Of a DNA stretch of 64,000 bases, positions 45,985-57,900 are shown piece after piece; within the stretch, counting starts at the first letter, position 1; each line of letters starts with the position of its first letter. The position numbers and the translations under genes are program-made. The DNA comes from Aradus depressus (taxonomy: Eukaryota; Arthropoda; Insecta; Hemiptera; Aradidae). A model generated the notes under the pieces. That model had not been told where the DNA came from, made no database searches, and worked only from the letters and a program-made list of their open reading frames with translations. The stretch covers positions 52,035,213 to 52,099,212 of the forward strand of contig OY759215.1 in assembly GCA_963662175.1 (NCBI GenBank), in the 5' to 3' direction.

Positions 45985-48900
45985 TATATGGGAGTACTTT
46001 CGGTATTGCTAACATCTTCAGCCACGACTTAACAAATACTGTACTCAGTATATAGCAATACAGAAAGTACTCCGATATAATTTATATATGTTGTGAAATA
46101 GACAATATTTTTTAAATAACATTAGTTTCTCTTTATATTTTCAGGTTGCTTTTGTTGCATCATTACAAATCAAGCATATTTCAAGGGGGTTAAATAAAAG
46201 GCCAATAAATTAAATATTCAAGGATCTCTCAGAAAGGAATGAAGAGAATTCCTATGAGCATCCCCGACGAATACGAAGAAGCAACTTGCAAGGTTGCTAT
46301 GGTACCAAGGATATACTCTAATTGGTTTGGAACCGCTATTCTAATGTACCCGTTGTCTTTAATTTTCCAAAATGCCCAGTAAAAAAACTCTAAATATAAC
46401 ATTTACCTATCGAAGACGGGGTTGACTGCTCCGTCGTGGATGTTGTTGTTACGCCGACTTAGGCTGGAGGCTCGCATGGTTGTAGCTGCCTCCGAACTGG
46501 CTGGGCTTTGTTGACCTAACATAAAAATAAATTCCATATTAATAAAAGAAGCAAATATTTTCATTATTTCAATTACTTATTTATTGACAAGGAGGTCCTC
46601 CCCACCCCCGGATCCCATATCTCACATTTAGCTGAGAGAGTTCTCCAAAACGTACACAAAAAAATAGACACAACTGAGTTTCAAATTCTTTAATGCCCTT
46701 CCTTACTTCTTAAAACTAATATATATACTACAAAAATTTAAAATTCAATTAAAAATTTAGGAAACCATCTATGCGAAAACGAATTTCTTTCAATGTTCAA
46801 AAATAAAAAAATAATAATCATCGCATAGGTCAGGTTTCACATATAGAAGCTGTGATTCTTTCATAAATTACAATTTGGTCCATTTTTATATTCTAGGCAG
46901 AGTTTCTCCACCAGCATCCTATAATTTCTATCATAATACCATCTATACCATGATTAAAGACAAATATCTGACTATTTGGGAGATGTTCCGGTAGATGTCT
47001 CTCAGCACAGGGCACATCTCAACTTACTATTAGTTTCAGATGAACAGAAGCTTCATCATATTTATTTGTTTGTCCTAACAAGCTTCAAGCTTCTATATTT
47101 TTTAATTTTTTTTTCTACTTTATTTCGCTCTTTGTGACTTGAGAAAGATAGAGTAATCGCCTCGAATTATCGTTACAAAAGAAGACTTTCTTTAAAGAAT
47201 TATAAATATAAAATTTTTGCAATTAAAAATTTAATAACAATTGTATCTATTGTATTTATTAAATTATAAGTAATTTTATATTGATTTATTTTTATATTTA
47301 TTATTTTTCATCTCATATTGTATTTGGATTGTAAGGTTTATTATCGTTGATGTATATATTTATGAGCTGTTTCGATATACAAAATTGTATGAAATACCTA
47401 CTATTACCATGTAATGGTTTGACGGAAATAAATACTATTATTATCAACAGGTTTTTGTTCCCCCTGAAAAAGTGCATTAAACTGGAACTACGAGATTAGG
47501 AACTTCAACCATCGTTATATACGTTTGGCCTACAGGGTCACTACGTTTTTCTGGTCCTTTCTGGTGTCATGTGTGTTTAGACAACTACAGACTTATAAGT
47601 CTGTATAAGACATTTGAATAGAATATCAATGTGAGGACTTCTGCCTCTGAGTAACTCCTGTGTCAAGCTATCCTGTCTTGTCGTCCTGAGTAATGTCTAT
47701 GTCTGTATTCTCAGAAATGTATTACTCCTTCCCAATGGAGTCAATTATTAAAAAAATGCATCTATTTAACAAAACAACACAGAATTGTTGTATTTTGCGG
47801 AGCTGGTTTCCAGTTACACTGAACCATCTCCGTTGTCAACTGGTTTAATGAACAAGAGCTATGTTAGTCTCAGCCTAGCACTAAGAACTACAATAGGCGG
47901 TGAGGTTATTTTCCTAAATAATATTTAAAAAGAAAATAATACGTACATACCTTCACCATGATCTTTAGTTATGTAGCTAACATTATCCAAAGAAAACGCA
48001 TGATTTTTCCTTGAAAAGTCTAACTGTAGGTCATGATAGCTATCATTGTCGTCCATTGGAACACTCATTTGTAGTACCTAAAAAAAAAAAAAAGACAAAT
48101 ATTTCTATAAGTTTATGAATTCATTGTTTTCTGATATTATTATTATTTTTCTATAAACTATATTGTGAATAGCATATAAAAAAGAGGTTAATGTATAATT
48201 ATTTTAGGCATAACTTACCTGAGTTTCGTATTCTTTAAGATTTGGTTCAACAAAGACAGGATCATAACGAGGCATCACGTACATCCTTTGCATTCTCTCT
48301 TTATATGCTTTATACCTGTCAAATAACAAATATTTTTATTGAATGATACACCATAATTTATATAAATATTATCTATGAAAAAAGAGGGCGCTAGTAGTTC
48401 AGAGGTAGCGTACTAGCCTACTGAGCTCAAAAACGCGGGTTCGAAACCCGGCCGAGGACCTTAGGTTTTTTTTTATCTGAGGTGAAAAAACTTTGAGCAT
48501 GCCGTCCTTCGGGTGGGATGTTAAACGATGGTCCCGAGTCTGTACTCTGTTATAATAAACCAGGATAGGCAACATTTAGGTCTCGCACAAGTAGAGTCGG
48601 GCTCATGTACACCAGAGCGACGAAAGACGCGACATGACCTCGTAGTTAAAGCCCGAACATGAGTCACAATGATTAACTCTGAAAAAATATACATTTTATG
48701 TAGATATTTCTTTTAACTTCTATCAGTAACAATACCCCCAGCAACATCTAGTGTCGAAGCTTGAAACTACACATAAAGGAAGATTAGTTTGAACCTTTAC
48801 CACCAGTCGTACCAATAATTTTGAATACCATACTTTTAAATTCCCATAGAACAATTAAGTAAACATGACGAAATTCGAAGTTGTGTTATTGCGTTTTTTT

Positions 48901-51900
48901 CGTGTTTTAAGAATCCAAGAACAAAATGAGATCATTTCTGGAAATCTATATGTAAATACGTGTTTATCACTTTTTGGTTGTGTAATGAGATTCTGGATTT
49001 ATATTAATACTCTTCTCTTTGTTGGTCTTTACAACGTAGCATGTAGACGTTTCGGAAATAATTTCCGTCATTAATCTAGACGGAGCTTTATCAGAGGTCG
49101 ACTCGTCAAGTAAGTTCGTGTTAAAAGCATAACCAATAAGAAAATTGTTTATAATAAAGGGAACCCTCTACTGGGCCAGAAACTTTCAAACAAAACACTA
49201 TAGCCCCAATAGCTAGTTTCAAAAAACTGGCCTTAGCGCGTAAAAGGTCGGGTATTTGATTTTTTTTCTACTTATTTATATTGAGCCCAGTAATGAAAAC
49301 CAAGTTTTCCATTTCGAAAGACCTCGGCTGAATTTTCTGTGGCCTAGAAATTTTTGGACTTTCTTTTTTTGAAATATCTCTGCACGGGTTGGCTTAAGAG
49401 CTTTGATAGTTATTATCAATGTTAAAGAGGACAACATTTTGAATTCAGATTGATCAAAGCTCTAAAGCCAACACGTGCAGATATCTGAAAAAAAAAGTTC
49501 AAAAATTTTGTGTTTTTAGGCCACAGAAAATTCGGCCGAGATCTTTCGAATTGAAAACATTGATTTTTCACTACTAGCTTCGATAAATACAAGTAGGATA
49601 ACAAAAATCTAATACTCGACCTTTTGCGTAGTAAGATGTACTGGCTACTGGGCTAATAGGGCTTTGGAAATTTCTCTCTAATTGTTTTATGCTAAAGTAA
49701 TTTCATTTTTGAAATGGCATGATTACACATGGCATTTTACACAGTATTAGCGCTCATCTAGGCCACAATATTCAAGGAACCCGAGGCAGAGAGGCACTAT
49801 CCATCTGTGCCAAGATAGATATCTCTCTCTAAAGTACAGAGTAACATTTTTCAGATCTCACCTCTGCCAAGAGATGCAGATGTAGATGATGCCACCGGTG
49901 CCCAGGACGAGGATGAGCCCCGCAATGAGGATGACAGCATATGGGAACACTTCCCAGTCTAGCGCTACCACTGCTGTCCGGATAGGCCGGGGCCGCAAAG
50001 GAGCATGGAACCTGAGCAGCACTCCGCCCCCCAGGGCCGTCCCTGTCTCCGCCGTGATGTTGGCTATCACATCTTCGTCTGTCAGCAATCTGAAACCAAA
50101 CCGTAAATATGCTAGGATCATCTTAGTCGAAGAAGAGAGAAACCTGACCCTGATAATTAAAGAAAACCAAATACTTGATCATGAGTCACTAGATCTTACT
50201 AGAAGAAAGCAATCAAAGGCTCGAGGATGTATGGGTTCTGTGGTTACCGCCATCACATAGAGAATAGATCACTGAACTGCACTGCGCAAATAGTTCTCTA
50301 TAAACGAACTTCTGTACAATGTGCGCTGATATGGCATTTGCTCTAGAATGGCTGCTAGAGGTAAGTCCTAATTCACAAATTAGGACAAATACGGCCATTG
50401 AAAAGAAAACAGGTATACAGCGGAGTTAATATGAGATCAAATGAGTCAGATTTGGCAACGCAAGCTTAAAAGAGAGCTTCGAGTGAGGGGCAAGATCGGG
50501 TCAGTGGCGAGGGAAGCCCAGGCACATGGTTAAGAATGATACCGAAAAGGATCCTTCCAGAAACCAAACTAACGAGAATACGAAGACTCAAAAGGACTGA
50601 CTGGGTACAAGGGTCCATCTTCTTAGTGAAGGCAGCAAAGTTTCCCCACGGCCTTTAGCCAATGGATCTAGTATACTTTGCCTCATATCTGTCAAAACAT
50701 AACTTAAGATGCAACGAATACATAAACTCCCTCAAATAAGATATTCCTCTATGGCGAGCCGAGTACTTACCTCTGTATATGTGTCTCATTGAGCTGGACT
50801 ATCCGCTCCGACTGAGGTTCGATGAAGTAGACCCACATGTCGGTCCCTGTGGGGTCAGTGATGAGGGTCATGTTGTCCTTGGTCAGCTCCATAGGTCCTA
50901 TCTTCTCCACACCCACCATATGTCCGGTGGCGCGGCCTAGCACCTCTGAGAGGAGTGTTTCCTTTTCTGCGGACAGATCCGGAGCAATCCCTGCCACCGG
51001 CACCACCAGTCGGTGGCTATCGTCGATAACGTTGATCTGGAAAACGGGGGAAAAAAAAGTGTGTTAGAAAATACCAGGTAGTGCTGCAATAAATGCTACC
51101 TTAAAATAAAATTTACAGTACTGAGTGTCGGAAAGACATGTATTGGTGGCTTAAGAGCAGGGAATTCCATTTGGAATCTCTTTCCTCTGAATGATAAGAA
51201 GAATAAAGCCTGAAGTTCCCCTTTATTAATTTTCACCTGATTTTATAATTTAGATTCAGATCATTCACTTACCATTAATTTTTCGATGTACGAGTATATC
51301 CATTTATAATGTAATATTTTGTCACGCTTTTAGTCCCTATTATCAAGACCGTAATGGAAACAAATATTCTAAATATCACAGCAAGGATGTGAGGAAAATT
51401 TAAACGGGAAATAGGAGCTTCACATATCTATATCCTGTACAGATGAATGATGAGGAAACAGCTGGCCAGCAAATAGATATGGAATACAATTAGTCATCCG
51501 AAACATTTTCCGCAAGATAGGTTTTCGAGCGTATCTTCATATTAATGTAGGAACAGAGGAATTTTAAAAAAAGGAGGGGGCTACCGCTTCGAAACGGTAT
51601 CAACGTCCGCTAGAAGGGTTGTAGAAAGTAAACGAGATATCGTTTAAATTGTGTTTTAATTTTAAAATTGGCTGTTTAGGAACCGACGTAATTCACAGAA
51701 ATAACTCCCTAAATGTGCTCAAGGCATAAGAGCCGGCACAAAGGAAGAATAAATCAACACTGACATAGGATTGAAGAGCCTTCTAGGACGATACAAGGGA
51801 CAAGGAACACACAACCCTGCGAGATTACTTTTTGAAAATAGAAAAAGTCGGTGTATCTCCGGCTATGTACTTCCCCAGTACGAATTAATAACGTTTTTAC

Positions 51901-54900
51901 TCTTTCTCAAAAGCCAATCGACCGTTTGGGCTAAAACTTCGGAATTCTCATACTAAATTTTGTGTCGATACATTCCGATACATCGGAAGTTATTAGGGTA
52001 TTCGAGTCGAACCCCCTTCTCTGATCCTCCTCTTTCTGTCGACCACGGAATATTAATAGGTTACCGGGTTTTGCATTTAAACATAAAATTTCATATCGGT
52101 ATATACATCGGCAGTTATTGGATTTTTCGAGTTGATCCTCCCTCCTCCTTCGGCTGAAAATCAATAGGTGTTGTTCTTAGAGGGTTCTGGATACTCATAT
52201 AAAGTTTCGTGTTGATACATTCATTCTATCGGGAGTTATCGTGTTCACGAACACACAAACATACACTTTGTTTTTATTTTTGGAATCGTGAAGTCGGAAA
52301 ACATGAAATTCCGTTCAAAATTCCGGATAGAATTTCTAACCGATTACATAACTTCCCCTATACACTTTGTATATCTGGGGAGGTAAAAACAAAATGAAAA
52401 GAGAAGCCAACTCACGACAACTTGTGCAGTAGCAGTATTGCCAGCCTCCTTGCCGTCGAGGGCCACCACAGTGAGCCGGATAGGAAGCTGATCTGGGGTG
52501 AGATCGTCCAAAGACCGCCTCGTCTTCAGACTCCCAGAGATAGGGTCCAGGTTGAAGTAGTCAGCGAACGGCTCTGATGGGATTAGCCCGTACTCCATTA
52601 TCGTCTGGGCATTGCTGTCTTCATCCTCAGCCTGAAAACACAATTATCATTATTTAATGAGTGTATATGAGTAATATTGTAAAAGTACAATAACAATCAT
52701 TTAATATTTTTGTATTATATTAAATTAATTACCCACATAGAAATCATTGTATTTAATGTTATACAAAAACATTCAAGAAGTGAAAGTTATTTCACTTTTG
52801 GTGTCTGTGTTTGTCTTCATATTAGGTTTTGGTGCGTGTTGAACAGCAAAAAAATGCCGATTATTATTATTTATGGTATGATCTCATAGTTAAAGCCCGG
52901 GCATGAGTCACAATAACTATTTTAAGGTTCTCAATGAAAACAGAAATAATAAATACGATATTACACTTTGAACTCAACTGTTTGAACAATTTATTCATCT
53001 TCAAAATTAACAAAACTGCTGAAATTTAAAAAAAAACGTTCTCGAAAGAATAGAAAAGTGGTTCAATTGCTACTTTTATTCAACTATTAGGGCAAAATTA
53101 AATATTTTGTAACTTAAATCAAAATACAATTATCGATTTGGATGAAAATCAATAGGTGGCATACTAAATTGTGCCAATATTCATTACCTCGGTAGTTATA
53201 GGGGTTTTTGCGTAAAGTCCCCTAAACACTTTACTTTAGACGATTCTGTTGAAAATTGATATGTGTTGTCCTTATAGGATACAATAAAATTACGTTAAAA
53301 TTACCTTATAGGGTACAAATAAAATTACGTGTCGATATATCCATTACTGTTGTTATAGTGAAGCTCCCCCTTCCCTTTGCCGAATTGGTTGAAAATTAAT
53401 AGGGGTTCCACCTTATGGGGTTCTGGAAATTCATATATAATGTTTTGCCGATATGTTCACTCTTTCAGAAGCTATCGTGTTAACAAACACAAATACAAGG
53501 ACAGGAGATTTTTGTTTTCATTCTTGGAATCAAGGGGTCGGAAAACAGATTTCTGTGAAAACTCAACATCGAATTTCTGACTGATTACATAACTTCTCCT
53601 ATAGTTGTGGAATTAAAATTCTTTCAAGTAACTCAAACGGGGCTAACCACGAACGCAGGAATGTAGGATGTCGCTAGGTAGGCGCTACTACTTTCATTCC
53701 CTGGTTAGTTATTGTGACACATGCCCGGGCTTTAACTACGAGGCCAAATCGCCTACTACCGGAGTGCTCTTTCGTCGCTCCGGTGGAAATGAGTCCGACT
53801 CTACTAAGGAAGTCCTAAATATTACCTATACCAAGTATCTACATATAGATTTCCAGAAATGGTCTCATTTTGTTCTTGGATTCTTAAAACATGAAAAAAA
53901 ACGCAATAACACAATTTCGAATTTCGCCATGTTTACATAATTTTTCTACGGGAATTTAAAAGTATGGTATTCAAAATTATTGGTAAGACTGGTGGTAAAT
54001 GATCAAACTAATCTTCCTTTATGTGTAGTTTCAAGCTTCGACAGTAGATGTTGCTGGGGGTATTATTACTGATTGAAATTAAAAGAAATATCTACGTGAA
54101 ATGTTTATTTTTTCAGAGTTAATCTATGTGACTCTTGTCCGGGCTTTAACTACGAGGTCATGTCGCCTCTTTCGTTGCTCTGGTGGACATGAGCCCGACT
54201 CTACTTATGGGAGACCTAAATGTTGCCTATCCTGGTTTATTCTTCTAGGTTAACGGGTCTTTAACGAGTACCTGACGTACAGGTTCGGGACCATCGCTTA
54301 ACGTCCCATCCGAAAGCGTGTTCAAGGTTTTTTTTCACCTCCCAGATAAAAAATGTAAGGGCTTCGGCCGGGTTTTTAATCCGCGATCTTGAGCTCAGTA
54401 CGCAAGCACCCTACGTCTGAGCTTCCGGCGTTCTCGTTGGCTGATACCTCGTAGTTATATTTAAAAGAATAACTGAAACCCTTTTAAATGTTGTATTCAC
54501 TTTTGTAATAGCAGAATCTATAAACAATATTCTTGACCATAGCAAACAATATTTTTAATTAATTTGTTCTTACCATAATTTGAAGTACTGTCCTAACTTC
54601 CTTTTTGTCTTTAGCAACTGCTCCAAAATATTTCTCCTTTTTGAAAAGTCTAGCAAAATGTGGGAATATAAAATGTGGAATGTTGTCATTAACGTCTAAT
54701 ACCTGGATCTTTACCTGTAGGCAAAAAAAACGTAATTAACAATTGTATATTTTTGAAAGAAATGTTTAAATTAAATGAAATCATTTTCTAATATTTGAAT
54801 GAAACAAAGTATTAATTCTACTTACCGTTGTTACACTCTTGTTTTGATTAATATAATCAGCTAAGGAATCTAATCGAAGTTTTAAAGTATATTCAGTCTG

Positions 54901-57900
54901 TTTCTCAAAATCCAACATTTCATCCCCTAACCTGAGGTCGCATGTTTTCTCAGATGTTATATTAACATGAAATAAACCTGTGAAAAAAAAAGTTAAGTTC
55001 ATTATCAAGCTATTACTTGCTATAATTATAATATTATCAAACTATGACGTTCTATAATTATAACATCAAACTAATGTGAAATGGACTACTTACCATCCCT
55101 ATTTCCCTCTATAATAGAGCAACGCAAAGGGATGTGATGAATGGGGGATGAAGCTATCACAGCAAACGACTTTAATAGTGAACCAGGGATGGTATTCTCT
55201 GCCACCTGAGAAGTAAAGAATTATTTTAAAACTTGACAAAAAACATAAATAACAAATGAAATATTCAGGGGGTTTCATGTCGATAATCGTGGATCCAAAA
55301 ACATATAGCACTATTCATTTCACAGCTTGGACGGAAATTACAGAAAAAAATTGAAATATATACAGTAAACAACACCTTGCCAAAAGAGAATATTATTTTC
55401 ATGGCAGAGGACCTCCATCAATATCTTATTATAATTTATATCCTAATTACTTTTTGTTAAAAATATTTTTATTATCAATAATTTCATTAGTTACCTACTA
55501 TTTCATTATCATTTTATGCTATCAGCAAATTTTTTTATAGCCTAACAAGATGGAAATTGCATTATCTCAAGAGGGGAAAAATCCCAAAATGATGGGACCA
55601 ATAAAAACACTCGAAGCGAGTTTTTAAAGAAACAAACTATGAAGTGACTGTCAGTGAAGACGGAGCGCATTGATAGGAGCTATCAATTCAACTGTAGCCA
55701 CCATCTCGGTAAGTTACCTTCCAGTTTATATATTTTTTTTACTATTTTATTTATTTAATATGTAGTAATTATATTTATTTGCTCTTGTTTACTTTGATTT
55801 ATTATTCAGACCTCAGACCCAGAACACGATCCAGTCTCACATTACATCCTCTCGGTTTGTTTGGCATCAAAGATCATACAGGAGTCATTAGCGTCACTCG
55901 AAAAGCGAATAGAGAAGATCAGTTTTCAGGATATTTATCTCTATCTGTATCTCGCAAAAAAATGCGCTCAGACATTACATAGTTTATAGTTTTTCCAGAC
56001 GTGAATGTATGCAGAGTCGGAAATCTTAAGGAAGAACATTTCGAATTTGCTCCTTACCAATGTTGGTCATTTTTCCTTCTTCTGGTTTCTTAAATCTGCA
56101 TATTAAATTAAATAAATATTACTTAAATGCTTACTTGAAGGGTGTACATGTCGTCAGGAAAGCCCAGATGTAACGAAGGAGGGACAACGGCAACGTGACG
56201 TACAAACACAGGCACCGAAGTGACAGAATTTAGCTGGGGCTCTCCCAAATCGTAGGCTTTAACATCAACCTAGATAGAATATTTAAATTTATTACTATCT
56301 CCAATACTTCCAATTTTGAGCAGATAAAATAAATATATATTAAAATTATCAAGTAATTTATTACTAAAAACCCTTCAAATTATCTTGTTTTTAATCTACT
56401 CTCAAATTTTGAACAAAATTCCTGAATATGCACTATTGATTTCTAAGTTGAGAAACGCGGATAAATTGTGGTAACATATAATAAATAAAACAAACCATTT
56501 TGAAATATTGTCTATTCCAACCTGACGATGATGTAATACAGAAACTAGTCTATTTTATATATTCCTGCATATCAGAGGATTTTCACTATATGTGCAGTTC
56601 TTCGTGAATACACTTTTATGACAAGAATGAGTAGTTATTTTAAAGATCGAAGCGGAAAAATTTGCTAAGGAATAAGAACAAATACATAAAGAGACCTAGA
56701 GTATTTTTTATAAGGCCCTTGAGTGGATTCGAAGAGATACCACACTATTTTATAGTATTGTATTATTTTTTAGACCAATGTTCGTTCTACGTACTGTTCA
56801 AAATTCTCCCCCACCTACACGAAGTATAAGGGAAGTTATGTAAACTGCCAGAAATTCAATGGAGAGTTTTCACCGGAATTTCAAATGTTCCAACCCCCTG
56901 ACTATAAAAATTAAAGAAAAAAGTTCCCGACTAGAGGAAATTTAACTTCGAACGTGCGGATTCTGTCAACTGCTAACCAATTTATAATTAAATGGAGATT
57001 ACAGATAGATGATAGGAGATTAAGGAATAGATGAAACGTGAAAATTAAATATATCACTTGAATAGAAGCAATAATGAGAAAAAAATATATCTGGATAAAA
57101 AATTTAAACCTGAAAATCCACTGAACATTAGCAATAAAAAAAAGTCGTCGGCAATGTACTTCCCCAGAAGTAATCAATCAATTAAATTTTCGCTTCCCCT
57201 CTAACCATTTGCGCTAATAATTATTAGGAGATTATAACTATTAGGAGCCTCTGTGTATGTCAACTATTGATTATAATCAATAGTTGGGGCTCCTAAATCA
57301 AAATACCATATTTTGATATGAAATATCATGACGATACATTGATTATATCGGGCGCTATTAGCTTTTTTGAGTTGAATCCCCCTCCCCCCCTCTCTTCCCT
57401 TAGACTAATTCCTCTGATTTAATGTCGTCCTTAGGGGGTTTTGAATTTACACATGCAATTTCAAGACGATAAATTAATTCTCTAAACAGTTACTGTTTCT
57501 GTGTTAAGCCTCACCCTAATCACCCCTTCCCGTTGGACAATTTGGTTGAAAATCAATGTGTTGCCTTTTTGAGTTTTCGATAAGATATAAAATTCATATT
57601 GATAGATTCATTCTATCAGAAGTTATCATGTTCACAGACACACCTCACAGACAAAAATTGTTTTTTTTTTTAATTTTTGGAATCTGGAGGTCGGAAAACA
57701 TGAAATTTCTTTGAAAACTGATTTCTGACCGATTACATAAGTAATCAATCTGAGAAAATTTTATTTTCCATGTTTATCAGGAAATCAATCAACATTTACA
57801 CACAATCCATGTAGAAACATGGTTTTATGCAGGACAATTGGACAAAAAAACATAAATTTATATATATTTTAAACAGGAAGTTCACTTCCGGTTGAATTCT

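Noticed and set aside
49886..50260. 124-residue plus-strand frame
   Set aside because: Antisense shadow of the transmembrane exon.
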